Origin: Plesiomonas sp051652165
Lineage (GTDB): Bacteria > Pseudomonadota > Gammaproteobacteria > Enterobacterales > CAMTGL01
Direction of reading: 5' to 3'
DNA: 64,000 nucleotides
Assembly (NCBI RefSeq): GCF_051652165.1
Contig: NZ_JBOFTR010000003.1
Coordinates: forward strand, 124,001-188,000
Part shown: in pieces, positions 1 through 11,097 of the stretch
Layout of the letters: each line of letters opens with the position of its first letter
How positions within the stretch are numbered: the first letter of the stretch is position 1
Notes under the pieces: generated by a model
Seen by the model: the letters and a program-made list of their open reading frames with translations, nothing else
What the model was told of the DNA's origin: nothing
Database searches by the model: none
Program-made: the position numbers and the translations under genes

Positions 1-296
1 AAGGGGTTGCCACAGCTTTTGGCGCAATAGCCCCGATTAGTTGGGATATCACCGGGCTGCTTAGTCTAACATGGCTGCTCACGGCACTGATCACCGGTTA
101 TTCATCTCTGGCCGCTATTCTTACCGCACTGCTTGCACCGCTGTATGTTTGGTGGGTTCGCCCTGAATTTACCTTACCCGTTGCCATGTTATCGTGCCTA
201 ATTTTATTGCGACACCATGACAATTTACAACGTTTATGGCGCGGACAAGAGCCTCGCTTTTGGCGAAAATTCACCTCACATACTGATGATGAATAA
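1..296 (+). CDS. plsY: Acyl-phosphate glycerol-3-phosphate acyltransferase PlsY, C-terminal part (5' end outside window)
   Basis: An open frame runs in from the window edge (first full codon at base 3) and ends with TAA at 294-296, giving 97 residues. It starts GVATAFGA, which matches the conserved GKGVATAxG loop of PlsY, the inner-membrane enzyme that acylates glycerol-3-phosphate using acyl-phosphate in phospholipid synthesis. Two hydrophobic stretches follow (about residues 19-45 and 56-68), and then a basic tail (LQRLWRGQEPRFWRKF) typical of PlsY C termini. In E. coli and relatives plsY (ygiH) lies divergent to or beside tsaD; here the two are convergent at their 3' ends. The identification rests on the loop motif, membrane pattern and neighbour. 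Confidence 0.8.
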   Translation, partial: GVATAFGAIAPISWDITGLLSLTWLLTALITGYSSLAAILTALLAPLYVWWVRPEFTLPVAMLSCLILLRHHDNLQRLWRGQEPRFWRKFTSHTDDE

Positions 297-311
297 CCCC
301 AAAATAGGCAC

Positions 312-353
312 ATAAAAAACGGTGAGTCGGGGTTATCTACCCAGCTCACCGTT
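312..353 (-). terminator. Rho-independent terminator of tsaD
   Basis: A 9-bp perfect stem (AACGGTGAG at 318-326 pairing with CTCACCGTT at 345-353) is followed, reading the minus strand, by six Ts (314-317 region as A on the plus strand). It lies between the convergent plsY and tsaD stops; the T tract is on the tsaD side only. Confidence 0.75.
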
Positions 354-389
354 AAAATACAACACACATCATTGTCGAAACAACAACCG

Positions 390-1409
390 TTAAAATGTCA
401 GTGGTTTTAGCTCTTCCATCGGCCAGCGCGGACGTGCAGAGACAGACAAATCCTGATACTCTTTATTTTTTAGCCGCATCATACCGGCATAAGCGATCAT
501 CGCGCCATTGTCAGTACAAAATGCCGTACGCGGGTAAAACACCTCACCGTTGAGTTGGGTCATCAACTCACCAAGCTGTGCACGCAAAGAGGTATTTGCA
601 CTCACACCGCCTGCAATCACCAATCGTTTAAATCCGGTCTCTTTTAGTGCTCGGCGGCACTTAATCGCCAGCGTATCAACCACAGCCTGCTGAAAGGCAT
701 GCGCAATATCTGCACGAGTTTGTGGATCACTCCCCTCACGGGCAATCGTATTGGCAGCAAAGGTTTTTAAACCAGAAAAACTAAAGTCGAGCCCCGGACG
801 ATCGGTCATCGGCCGCGGAAAAATAAAACGTGCTGGTGTGCCCTGTTCAGCCAATTTTGCCAATAATGGGCCACCAGGATAATCAAGCCCCATCAGTTTG
901 GCCGTTTTATCAAATGCTTCACCAGCGGCATCATCAATTGATTCGCCCATTAGCGTATACTCGCCAATACCATCCACACGAATCAACTGCGTGTGTCCAC
1001 CTGAAACCAACAGTGCAATAAATGGAAATGCAGGCGGATTATCCTCTAGCATGGGTGCAAGCAAATGCCCCTCCATGTGATGCACAGCCACTGCCGGAAC
1101 ATCCCATGCCATCGCCAATGCACGGCCAATCGTCGCCCCAACTAATAACGCACCGACCAACCCAGGGCCTGCGGTATAAGCCACACCATCAATATCTTTT
1201 GCCGTTAATTGTGCCTCTTTAAGAGCAGCTTGAATCAAAGGCACGGTTTTTCTTACATGATCGCGTGATGCCAACTCTGGCACAACACCACCATAGTCAG
1301 CATGTAATTTTATCTGGCTATACAATTGGTTAGCCAGCAGGCCGGCCTTATCATCATAAATTGCAACACCGGTTTCATCACAGGAAGTTTCAATTCCTAG
1401 AATACGCAT
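390..1409 (-). CDS. tsaD: tRNA N6-threonylcarbamoyladenosine transferase subunit TsaD
   Basis: 339 residues, essentially the E. coli length. TsaD is the catalytic subunit that, with TsaB and TsaE, transfers the threonylcarbamoyl group to A37 of ANN-decoding tRNAs in the cytosol. The ASKHA-fold start MRILGIETSCDETG is intact and the metal-binding histidines of the HxxxH motif are H111 and H115 (HMEGH). The Met at 1407-1409 was chosen because the family begins MRILGIET; a longer frame to 1457 would add 16 residues unlike the family. The gene is divergent from rpsU, the same arrangement as in E. coli. Confidence 0.95.
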   Translation of the reverse strand: MRILGIETSCDETGVAIYDDKAGLLANQLYSQIKLHADYGGVVPELASRDHVRKTVPLIQAALKEAQLTAKDIDGVAYTAGPGLVGALLVGATIGRALAMAWDVPAVAVHHMEGHLLAPMLEDNPPAFPFIALLVSGGHTQLIRVDGIGEYTLMGESIDDAAGEAFDKTAKLMGLDYPGGPLLAKLAEQGTPARFIFPRPMTDRPGLDFSFSGLKTFAANTIAREGSDPQTRADIAHAFQQAVVDTLAIKCRRALKETGFKRLVIAGGVSANTSLRAQLGELMTQLNGEVFYPRTAFCTDNGAMIAYAGMMRLKNKEYQDLSVSARPRWPMEELKPLTF

Positions 1410-1593
1410 AAGTGGCCTCAAGCTGACGTAGAAAGGCGAGTATGTTATCCTGTGCATTAAAATCGCGCCAGCAGATCGCGGTAACGCTTTACAATAGCTA
1501 TGTGTTCGGATTAAAATTCCGCACCATTTTTAGTCAAGCTGGCGATTTGATAGTCAGCGGGTACAACCCGATTTCCATTGAGGTAAGAGGCAC

Positions 1594-1809
1594 ATGCCAG
1601 TAATTAAAGTACGTGAAAACGAGCCGTTCGACGTTGCACTGCGTCGTTTCAAGCGTTCATGCGAAAAAGCAGGTATCCTGTCTGAAGTTCGCCGTCGTGA
1701 ATTTTACGAAAAACCAACTACCGAGCGTAAGCGCGCTAAAGCATCTGCTGTTAAGCGTCACGCGAAGAAGCTGGCTCGTGAAAACGCACGCCGCACTCGT
1801 CTGTACTAA
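1594..1809 (+). CDS. rpsU: 30S ribosomal protein S21
   Basis: 71 residues, exactly the usual S21 length, strongly basic with the conserved start MPVIKVRENEPFDVALRRFKR and the C-terminal RTRLY. S21 is a small-subunit protein needed for initiation at Shine-Dalgarno sites. A GAGG-type ribosome binding site (AGGTAAGAGG) precedes the ATG. It is the first gene of the rpsU-dnaG-rpoD macromolecular synthesis cluster. A small CGGGT/ACCCG hairpin (1558-1570) lies in the leader; no function can be assigned to it. Confidence 0.97.
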   Translation: MPVIKVRENEPFDVALRRFKRSCEKAGILSEVRRREFYEKPTTERKRAKASAVKRHAKKLARENARRTRLY

Positions 1810-2168
1810 TACAATGGCGTACTCGGTTATTGTGTAGTCCACACTCTACAAACCGCTGAGTACGTTTAGCCTTCGGGCTTGTCTGATCCTTATGTAATAT
1901 AATGATTTTTCACGATTAGTGATCTCTTATTATTTTCCATAACAGGAAAGACGATTTACGCTGTATTAGCAAAATAAAAAAGGGATTTATCCCTTTTTTA
2001 TTTGCCACAAAAATGTTAGCTGATCAAACCGGCTTATTTACGTTGTGGCTAAAACAGAGTAGACCAACAGACTTCTGTTGCAGCACAGGCCGGGCATTCC
2101 GTTAGGAGCGCGCGGCTTTTGCTCGTTTGTGAACTTGCTTCGTCTGACTAACCAATTAACGAGGTGTC
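1810..2168 (+). other. rpsU-dnaG intergenic region (359 bp)
   Basis: No gene is seen. Just after the rpsU stop, CGTACTC and GAGTACG can pair across a short inner hairpin (about 1813-1865), followed by a small AGCC-UUCG-GGCT tetraloop hairpin near 1868-1880. Further down is a strong terminator (separate entry). The layout matches E. coli, where a terminator between rpsU and dnaG keeps S21 expression far above primase. Confidence 0.6.
1971..2005 (+). terminator. Terminator between rpsU and dnaG
   Basis: Long inverted repeat: GCAAATAAAAAAGGGA-type left arm (about 1969-1984) and its complement TCCCTTTTTTATTTGC (1989-2004) around a 4-nt loop, with a T-rich right arm. It separates the highly expressed rpsU from dnaG and rpoD, as in the E. 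coli operon. Confidence 0.8.
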
Positions 2169-3917
2169 ATGGCAGGTCAAATCCCCCGTGCATTTATTGA
2201 TGACCTTCTTGCCCGAACCGACATCGTCGATCTGGTAGATGCGCGCGTCAAACTCAAAAAGCAGGGTAAGAATTACCACGCCTGTTGCCCGTTCCATAAC
2301 GAAAAAAGCCCCTCTTTTACTGTCAGTGCAGAAAAGCAGTTTTATCACTGTTTTGGTTGTGGTGCGCACGGTAATGCTATCGGTTTTTTAATGGATTTTG
2401 ATCGCCTTGACTTTGTTGAAGCAATTGAAGAGCTCGCTTCACAGCATGGCTTAGATATTCCACGTGAAATGGGCAGTAGCCCGCCGACGCAAGATCGCAA
2501 AGAAAAACGTAATCTGTATGAGTTAATGGCTGCGATTGCTGCTTATTACCGAGAACAACAAGCACAACCTCTAGCCACACAGGTACAACAGTATTTAGTA
2601 CAGCGTGGACTTTCAACAGAGATTATCCATAAATTTGGCATCGGTTTTGCGCCTGATGGCTGGGATAATGTGCTACGCAAATTTGGTGGTTCGGCAGAGC
2701 ATCAGCAAGCACTCTCTGATGCCGGCATGCTGGTGCATAACGATAATGGCCGGATCTATGATCGCTTTCGCGAACGCCTGATGTTTCCTATCCGCGATCG
2801 TCGTGGGCGAGTGATCGGATTTGGTGGGCGCATTTTAGGTACAGGTACCCCAAAATACCTCAACTCACCAGAAACGGCCATTTTCCATAAAGGCCGTGAA
2901 CTGTATGGCCTTTATGAAGCCCAGCAAGCCCATCCGAAACTTGCGCACTTATTGGTGGTCGAAGGGTATATGGATGTGGTGGCACTCGCACAATTTAATG
3001 TTGATTATGCGGTTGCATCACTGGGTACATCGACCACTGCCGAACATGTACAGTTGCTATTTCGCAGTACCGATACTGTTATCTGCTGCTATGATGGTGA
3101 TAATGCTGGGCGTGATGCCGCATGGCGCACACTGGAAACAGCCTTACCCTATCTCAATGATGGGAAACAGGTAAAATTTATGTTTCTACCCGACGGTGAA
3201 GATCCTGATACACTGATTCGAAAAGAGGGTCAGGTCGCATTTGAAGCACGTGTAGAACAAGCTATTCCATTATCTGCTTTTTTGTTTGAGCATTTGCTAC
3301 AACAAGTAGACTTAAGTAGCCAAGATGGGCGTGCTAAACTCAGTACACTGGCTATTCCGTTGATAGACAAAGTGCCAGGTAATACATTACGGCTCTATTT
3401 GCGTAATGCCTTAGGGCAAAAGTTGGGTATTCTTGATGAAAGCCAATTAGAGCGATTATTGCCGAAGCAACACAGTGAAAAGAGAGCTAAAGCACCGCAA
3501 ATCAAGCGTACACCGATGCGTATTTTAATCGGTTTACTGATCCAAAACCCTCGACTTGCTGCATGCGTTCCTTCGTTAGGTGGATTAGCACAGCTTGATA
3601 TTCCCGGACTCCCACTGTTTATTCAGTTGATTAGGGCCTGTCAGGCTCAACCGGGGATCACCACAGGCCAGCTAATAGAACACTGGCGTGGAACAAAAGA
3701 GGGGCAACAACTTGAAATGCTGGCCATGTGGCACCATATGATCAGTGACGAGAACATTGATGATGAGTTTATGAATACGCTCGATCACCTATATATTCAA
3801 GGGGTAGAACAGCGTATGAATCAACTGATTGCAAAAGACCGCACACACGGCTTAAGTGCCGAAGAGCGCAGGGAATTAGCCCTGCTAATAACTACAGCCA
3901 AACCGGGCAATGGCTAG
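2169..3917 (+). CDS. dnaG: DNA primase
   Basis: 582 residues (E. coli 581). DnaG synthesises RNA primers for lagging-strand replication on contact with the DnaB helicase. The N-terminal zinc-binding domain has C40, H43, C61 and C64 (CCPFH and CFGC). The Toprim catalytic core shows EGYMD with E265, and D309/D311 in the YDGDNAG motif. The C-terminal part (about 450-582) corresponds to the helicase-binding domain. The ATG is preceded by ACGAGGTG. It is the middle gene of rpsU-dnaG-rpoD. Confidence 0.97.
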   Translation: MAGQIPRAFIDDLLARTDIVDLVDARVKLKKQGKNYHACCPFHNEKSPSFTVSAEKQFYHCFGCGAHGNAIGFLMDFDRLDFVEAIEELASQHGLDIPREMGSSPPTQDRKEKRNLYELMAAIAAYYREQQAQPLATQVQQYLVQRGLSTEIIHKFGIGFAPDGWDNVLRKFGGSAEHQQALSDAGMLVHNDNGRIYDRFRERLMFPIRDRRGRVIGFGGRILGTGTPKYLNSPETAIFHKGRELYGLYEAQQAHPKLAHLLVVEGYMDVVALAQFNVDYAVASLGTSTTAEHVQLLFRSTDTVICCYDGDNAGRDAAWRTLETALPYLNDGKQVKFMFLPDGEDPDTLIRKEGQVAFEARVEQAIPLSAFLFEHLLQQVDLSSQDGRAKLSTLAIPLIDKVPGNTLRLYLRNALGQKLGILDESQLERLLPKQHSEKRAKAPQIKRTPMRILIGLLIQNPRLAACVPSLGGLAQLDIPGLPLFIQLIRACQAQPGITTGQLIEHWRGTKEGQQLEMLAMWHHMISDENIDDEFMNTLDHLYIQGVEQRMNQLIAKDRTHGLSAEERRELALLITTAKPGNG

Positions 3918-3934
3918 TAGAAAAAGCGCCCAAA

Positions 3935-3943
3935 TGCTATAAT
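3935..3943 (+). promoter_or_regulatory. Candidate extended -10 promoter for rpoD
   Basis: TGCTATAAT (TG at 3935-3936, TATAAT at 3938-3943) sits about 107 bp before the rpoD ATG and just after the dnaG stop. No good -35 is seen at 17 bp, which suits an extended -10 promoter. Inferred from consensus only. Confidence 0.45.
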
Positions 3944-4050
3944 CGATGGTTTACGCTGTTTGATGCAGTGCATTACACCACCGTAATTCGCGGTTTACAC
4001 CGCCGTATACTAGTTTCTTCTTTCAGACCTTGAAGTGTGGATATCGTCTT

Positions 4051-5898
<1,848 letters not shown>

Positions 5899-5907
5899 AT
5901 TACAATT

Positions 5908-5965
5908 GTTATCGGTGCTCATTGCAATTAATGAGCATCGATAACACTGAGTGCTCATCGATAAC
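5908..5965. repeat. Strong inverted repeat with a third copy downstream of rpoD
   Basis: A 16-bp arm (5908-5923) pairs with 5930-5945 with one G-U wobble around a 6-nt loop. A third element at 5952-5965 repeats TGCTCATCGATAAC and could pair with the second arm instead, so two mutually exclusive stem-loops are possible. There is no T tract, and the true terminator follows 50 bp later. Function unknown; it might protect the rpoD mRNA 3' end. Confidence 0.6.
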
Positions 5966-6013
5966 CATCAATGATTAGATGATGCGGTGTAAGCTATACC
6001 GCGCCATCACAGT

Positions 6014-6046
6014 CAAAAAAAGCCCGTCATCTGACGGGCTTTTTTA
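6014..6046. terminator. Bidirectional terminator between rpoD and tyrS
   Basis: AGCCCGTCA / TGACGGGCT stem (6021-6040) with a 2-nt loop, flanked by seven As on the left and six Ts on the right. It can therefore end both rpoD (plus) and tyrS (minus), which converge here. Confidence 0.9.
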
Positions 6047-6068
6047 TTAGTATGCTGTTTCAAGCAGA

Positions 6069-7271
6069 TTATTTCAGCGTGACACGCGCAAACTTACGCT
6101 TACCAACCTGATACACCGCAGTATTACCGGCGCTCAGGGTCAGTTTGGCATCATCGACCTTCTCGCCATCAATTTTCACGCCACCTTGCTTAATCATCCG
6201 CAGTGCTTCTGACGTTGATGCTACCAACTCAGCCTCTTTGAGCAAATTGGCAATAGCAATACCTTCACTGCCGGCTTCCAGCGTCAGTTCTGGCATATCT
6301 TCCGGCATTGCACCTTTTTGGAAACGGTTGATAAACTCTTGCTCTGCAGCATCGGCATCAGCTTGTGAATGGAAGCGGGCAATAATCTCTTTTGCCAGCC
6401 ACACTTTCACATCACGCGGGTTCAGTGTACCGGCCGCTACGCGCGCTTTGAAATCCTCGATTTCAGCCAGCGGGCGGAAAGAGAGCAGTACGTACCAATC
6501 CCACATCAGCTCATCAGAAATCGACATTACTTTACCGAACATCTCAGAGGGTGCTTCACTTACCCCGATGTAGTTGTGGGCCGATTTTGACATTTTCTTC
6601 TCGCCATCTAACCCAACCAGCAATGGCATGGTGATGACAATTTGTGGTTTTTGGCCATAATCTTTTTGCAGTTCACGCCCCATTAATAGGTTGAAGCGTT
6701 GATCCGTTCCCCCAAGTTCAACATCAGCGTTGAGTGCAACTGAGTCATAACCTTGCAAAAGTGGGTACATAAACTCGTGAATCGCAATAGATTGGTTATC
6801 ACGAAAACGGGTTTTAAAATCATCACGCTCTAGCATACGAGCAACAGTTTGGCGGGCTGCAAGGCGGATCATCCCCTCAGCCCCCATTTCACCTAACCAG
6901 CTAGAGTTAAACTCAATACGGGTTTTTTCAGGATCAAGAATTTTAAAGACCTGCTCTTTATAGGTCTCGGCGTTGGCTAATACTTGCTCTTTCGTCAGAG
7001 GTGGGCGCGTAGTATTTTTCCCCGAAGGATCACCGACCATACCGGTAAAATCACCGATCAGGAAAATAACCTCATGGCCTAGCTCTTGGAACTGACGCAG
7101 CTTGGTCAGAATAACGGTATGACCAAGGTGAATATCAGGTGCTGTTGGATCAGCGCCTAATTTTACCCGCAGTGGTCGCCCTTCTTTTAGCTTGGCGATG
7201 AGCTCATCTTCCGGCAGTAGATCATCTACACCGCGTTTAATTACCGCCAGTGCTTCTTCGATACGCACCAT
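6069..7271 (-). CDS. tyrS: Tyrosyl-tRNA synthetase (shorter TyrZ-like type)
   Basis: 400 residues. A class I synthetase that charges tRNA-Tyr in the cytosol. The HIGH-type signature is HLGH (48-51) and KMSKS is at 226-230; the C-terminal 70 residues form an S4-like RNA-binding domain (LRMIKQGGVKIDGEKV). The length and the HLGHTVIL start of the catalytic fold are those of the type found in Haemophilus, Vibrio and Pseudomonas, not the 424-residue E. coli type. The start has a GGAG-type site (CGAGGAGACC) 5-8 nt upstream. It converges with rpoD. Confidence 0.95.
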   Translation of the reverse strand: MVRIEEALAVIKRGVDDLLPEDELIAKLKEGRPLRVKLGADPTAPDIHLGHTVILTKLRQFQELGHEVIFLIGDFTGMVGDPSGKNTTRPPLTKEQVLANAETYKEQVFKILDPEKTRIEFNSSWLGEMGAEGMIRLAARQTVARMLERDDFKTRFRDNQSIAIHEFMYPLLQGYDSVALNADVELGGTDQRFNLLMGRELQKDYGQKPQIVITMPLLVGLDGEKKMSKSAHNYIGVSEAPSEMFGKVMSISDELMWDWYVLLSFRPLAEIEDFKARVAAGTLNPRDVKVWLAKEIIARFHSQADADAAEQEFINRFQKGAMPEDMPELTLEAGSEGIAIANLLKEAELVASTSEALRMIKQGGVKIDGEKVDDAKLTLSAGNTAVYQVGKRKFARVTLK

Positions 7272-7433
7272 TCGGGTCTCCTCGATACGTAAAAACAGTC
7301 ATTATGAATACTTCATCTTACTGGATTCAGCAGGCAAGGCAAACCGGAACACAAGGGAATCATGAGGATTATTCTGCCTGTAGCGCATAAATCTTCATAA
7401 AGCTGGGGTTTATTCTGTTTTTCAGATCTACAA

Positions 7434-7464
7434 ACAAAAAAATACCCCGCAACGTTCACGGGGC
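7434..7464 (-). terminator. Terminator of erpA
   Basis: On the minus strand, GCCCCG ... CGGGGT forms a 6-bp GC-rich stem followed by seven Ts (A run at 7436-7442 on the plus strand). It lies 50 bp after the erpA stop. Confidence 0.65.
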
Positions 7465-7513
7465 ACTTTTTAATAGGCAACGGGGTATGCCTATACGTTG
7501 ACTCTGTTTTCGT

Positions 7514-7858
7514 TTAAATACTAAACGATGAACCACATCCACAGGTGCTTTTTGCATTCGGGTTTTGCACCACAAAACGCGAACCTTCCAGGCCATCAAT
7601 ATAATCAACTTCACCGTCAATTAAATATTGTAGGCTCATCGGATCAACGACCAATGCCACACCGCTGTTTTCAATGAGCATATCGCCATCGTTGACCACT
7701 TCATCAAACGTAAAGCCATACTGGAAACCACTGCACCCCCCCCCGGTAATATAAACGCGTAATTTCAGGTTTGGATTATTCTCTTCTGCAATCAGCGTTT
7801 TCACTTTATTTGCTGCCGCATCAGTAAATTGCAAGGGCAAGGCGGGTATGTCACTCAT
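7514..7858 (-). CDS. erpA: Iron-sulfur cluster insertion protein ErpA
   Basis: 114 residues, the usual length of this A-type carrier, which delivers [Fe-S] clusters to apo-proteins such as IspG/IspH. The three cluster-binding cysteines are C42 (GGGCSGF), C106 and C108 (CGCGSSFSI at the C terminus). It is downstream of clcA on the same strand with a 142-bp gap, the relative order known in enterobacteria (hemL-clcA-erpA). Confidence 0.96.
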   Translation of the reverse strand: MSDIPALPLQFTDAAANKVKTLIAEENNPNLKLRVYITGGGCSGFQYGFTFDEVVNDGDMLIENSGVALVVDPMSLQYLIDGEVDYIDGLEGSRFVVQNPNAKSTCGCGSSFSI

Positions 7859-8000
7859 TTTTCTGTCTCCATCATCAGAAGCGGGGCGATTATCTAATAC
7901 CTGACCAATGCGTTCAAGTATTGAGCTCGATTATTTCGCTATCGCCACGCATACAGCAGCAATACCCGCTCATTTTCTCAAGATATATCGACAAATAACG

Positions 8001-9473
8001 CTATTTTGCCGATGCTTCTTCAACATCCGTGCTTGCACTGACTGATGTTTGCTCAAGTGCTTGAGTTTGTGCTTGCTCTTGTTGCAACGCCTGTTGTTGA
8101 GCTTGCTTTTGTAATGTGCGCTCAAGCAATACAGTATACAACGGTCTCCCGCCAAGTGCTTGAGCAAGCAGTGTTGCACCTAACACCGTAATCAACATGG
8201 GTAAAATCAGTTGATAGTTCTCGGTCATCTCAAGAACAAGTACTAGCCCGGTCAGTGGCGCACGTACCGTAGCGGCAAATAGCGCCCCCATACCAGCAAT
8301 AGAGAAAGTTGCAATTTCAAGGTGATACTGGGGGAATAACAGACTAGCAAATGTACCAAATGCCGTACCAAATAGCGTGCCAATGGCTAAACTTGGGGCA
8401 AAAATCCCCCCTGGTGCACCAGAGCAAAAACACATCAATGTGGTAATAACTCTGGCAGCAAAAATCAGTATCAGTGCCGTGATGGTAAAGTTACCTTTTG
8501 CAGCAATCATCACCAATGACATTCCATCACCGGAAACTTCTGGCACTAACAGAGCCAGCAAACCACATGTGCCACCAATAAGTGCACCAATCAAGACAAA
8601 TTTACGCCGCTTCCCGCCGTGCAGTGCGGCAAATTTATCTTGCGACCAGAACACCATGCGGTTAAACAGTACACCAAATACACCAAAAAACATGCCTAGC
8701 ACTAAAAATAGCCATAATGAGTCTAAAGGTACAAACCCAAGATCTCCTAGTGGCAATTCAGGCACTTGTCCGGTAAAAAAACGGACCATCAGGCAGGCCA
8801 TGATCACACTCAAAAAAATCCCTTTAATTGAGATAGAGCTATAGCGAAACTGTGGGCGCATCTCTTCAATAACAAACAAAACCCCAGCCAGTGGTGCGTT
8901 AAAGGCCGCGGTCAGGCCACCGGCTGCACCCGCAGCAAGTAAGGTATTGCGGATCTCTGGATTTTTTCCCATCCGAAAGATGTCAGCAATCATTTGCGCT
9001 ACTGCACCCCCCATCTGAACCGTTGGCCCTTCACGCCCAAGTACCATGCCTGAACCTAATGTGCCTAATCCGCCAAAAAACTTCACGGGCAATACACGCC
9101 ACCAGCGAACTGGACGTAAGCCTTCCATCGCCCCTTCAATTTCCTGAATGCCTGAGCCGGCAGCTTCTGGCGCAAATCGATTCACCAGATAATAACCAAA
9201 TGCAGCAAGCCCAGCGGAAAGAATAAAAACACCGATCCAAACCAGCACATCGTAGTCAGCAATAGATGCGAGAACATCAACACGTTCAAACTTGACCCAT
9301 GTAACAAAGTGGTTAAATGCGACGCCAATAATACCGGCACACAGCCCTACCAAGGTGCATAATACCAAGATAATAATGGGGGTTTTATCGTGTCCGAACA
9401 GGCGGTGAACCCAACCTGTCTTTTCTTGCCTGACAGTGGGCTGTTCAGGTGTACCGTCAATCAAGCCACTCAT
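8001..9473 (-). CDS. clcA: H+/Cl- exchange transporter ClcA
   Basis: 490 residues (E. coli 473). Inner-membrane 2 Cl-/1 H+ antiporter used in the extreme acid response. Key positions coincide with E. coli numbering: S107 in GSGIQE, gating E148 in GREGP, proton-path E203 in VIEEM, the GGIFAP loop near 355-360, and Y445 in GRPLY. The tail after residue 455 is glutamine-rich (QKQAQQQALQQEQAQTQ), longer and different from E. coli. Divergent from hemL. Confidence 0.96.
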   Translation of the reverse strand: MSGLIDGTPEQPTVRQEKTGWVHRLFGHDKTPIIILVLCTLVGLCAGIIGVAFNHFVTWVKFERVDVLASIADYDVLVWIGVFILSAGLAAFGYYLVNRFAPEAAGSGIQEIEGAMEGLRPVRWWRVLPVKFFGGLGTLGSGMVLGREGPTVQMGGAVAQMIADIFRMGKNPEIRNTLLAAGAAGGLTAAFNAPLAGVLFVIEEMRPQFRYSSISIKGIFLSVIMACLMVRFFTGQVPELPLGDLGFVPLDSLWLFLVLGMFFGVFGVLFNRMVFWSQDKFAALHGGKRRKFVLIGALIGGTCGLLALLVPEVSGDGMSLVMIAAKGNFTITALILIFAARVITTLMCFCSGAPGGIFAPSLAIGTLFGTAFGTFASLLFPQYHLEIATFSIAGMGALFAATVRAPLTGLVLVLEMTENYQLILPMLITVLGATLLAQALGGRPLYTVLLERTLQKQAQQQALQQEQAQTQALEQTSVSASTDVEEASAK

Positions 9474-9730
9474 AGAAGAAACTATCCTAATCTGGGGAAT
9501 ATAAAAATTGTAGTATGGACAATAGAGTGATCTGCAACACAGATCGCTGTGCTAAATCATTTCGATTACTATATCTGCTTTCCTTTTCCACCCTGTTTTA
9601 GTCTATTTGTGTTCGTTTGGTTTTAGCGTAATGATGTGTATGCCTACCGCATACTGTATGCGCCTTTTTTTTAGTGTCATTGCCTGAGCATAATGATCTT
9701 AGTGCAGTGCCCCGTATTCAGGAATTTCAT

Positions 9731-11017
9731 ATGACCAAATCAGAAGTTTTATTTGCTCAGGCTCAAAAAACCATTCCCGGTGGGGTCAATTCCCCTGTGC
9801 GCGCCTTTAACGGTGTTGGTGGTAGCCCGTTGTTTGTTGAGCGTGCCGATGGCGCTTACTTGTTTGATGTAGAGGGTAAACAATACACCGATTATGTTGG
9901 CTCTTGGGGGCCGATGATTTTAGGGCATAACCACCCGACTATCCGCCATGCAGTTATTGACGCGGCCGAGCGCGGTTTAAGTTTTGGTGCACCAACGGAA
10001 ATGGAAGTAATCATGGCTGAGTATGTGACTCAGCTCATGCCTTCCATGGCGTTAATTCGAATGGTCAGCTCTGGTACAGAGGCTACCATGAGTGCGATCC
10101 GTTTAGCGCGTGGTTACACAAATCGTGACAAAATAATCAAGTTTGAGGGCTGCTACCACGGTCATGCTGACTCGTTGTTGGTAAAAGCTGGATCAGGGGC
10201 GTTGACACTAGGGCAACCTAACTCACCGGGTGTTCCAGCAGATTTTGCCAAACACACACTGACCTGTACTTATAATGATTTGGCCTCAGTACAAACGGTA
10301 TTCGAGCAGTTTCCGACAGAAATCGCCTGCATTATTATCGAACCTGTAGCCGGCAATATGAACTGTATCTTGCCTGAAGAGGGCTTTTTACAGGGGCTTC
10401 GCGCACTGTGTGATCAGTTTGGTGCTCTGCTGATTATTGATGAGGTGATGACCGGTTTTCGGGTGGCATTAGGTGGCGCACAGGCCTACTACGGCGTGAC
10501 ACCGGATATCACCTGTTTGGGTAAAATTATCGGTGGTGGCATGCCAGTTGGCGCATTTGGTGGTCGCCGCGATGTTATGGCACATATCGCCCCAACCGGA
10601 CCTGTGTATCAGGCCGGTACGTTATCGGGCAACCCCATTGCAATGGCCGCAGGTTATGCCTGTTTAACTGAGTTGGCGAAAGCGGGTAATGAAGCACGCT
10701 TGAACATGTTGACTGTACGTTTAGCTGAAGGGTTGCGTGCCGCAGCACAGCGTCAGAATATCGGGATAGTGGTCAATCAGGTTGGTGGAATGTTCGGTCT
10801 GTTCTTTACCGAGGCTGAACGAGTCACCTGTTATCAAGATGCCCTGGCATGTGATATAGAACGCTTTAAGCACTTTTTCCACTTAATGTTAGATGAGGGG
10901 CAATACCTTGCACCTTCTGCATTTGAAGCAGGTTTTATGTCTTTAGCCCATTCTGAAGCGGATATTGATGCAACAATTGCCGCGGCAGAACGCTGTTTTG
11001 CACAGCTTAAAAAATAA
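9731..11017 (+). CDS. hemL: Glutamate-1-semialdehyde 2,1-aminomutase
   Basis: 428 residues (E. coli 426). A PLP enzyme that converts glutamate-1-semialdehyde to 5-aminolevulinate in the C5 haem pathway. The PLP lysine is K265 in LGKIIGGGMPVGAFGG, with IIDEVMTGFR before it. The ATG at 9731 is preferred: AGGA lies 7 nt upstream and the family begins M(S/T)KSE; the in-frame ATG at 9674 adds 19 unlike residues. It is followed by a stem-loop and converges with mrcB; the fhu genes that lie between mrcB and hemL in E. coli are absent. Confidence 0.96.
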   Translation: MTKSEVLFAQAQKTIPGGVNSPVRAFNGVGGSPLFVERADGAYLFDVEGKQYTDYVGSWGPMILGHNHPTIRHAVIDAAERGLSFGAPTEMEVIMAEYVTQLMPSMALIRMVSSGTEATMSAIRLARGYTNRDKIIKFEGCYHGHADSLLVKAGSGALTLGQPNSPGVPADFAKHTLTCTYNDLASVQTVFEQFPTEIACIIIEPVAGNMNCILPEEGFLQGLRALCDQFGALLIIDEVMTGFRVALGGAQAYYGVTPDITCLGKIIGGGMPVGAFGGRRDVMAHIAPTGPVYQAGTLSGNPIAMAAGYACLTELAKAGNEARLNMLTVRLAEGLRAAAQRQNIGIVVNQVGGMFGLFFTEAERVTCYQDALACDIERFKHFFHLMLDEGQYLAPSAFEAGFMSLAHSEADIDATIAAAERCFAQLKK

Positions 11018-11097
11018 CCAACCCCCAGATAATGCGAGTATCACCGTTTTAATATGGCACTCATGTTTTTAGTCAGCCAATAATGGTGGTTTGATAG

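Noticed and set aside
4030..4050. Upstream in-frame ATG for rpoD
   Set aside because: The conserved family start MEQNPQSQLK begins at 4051.
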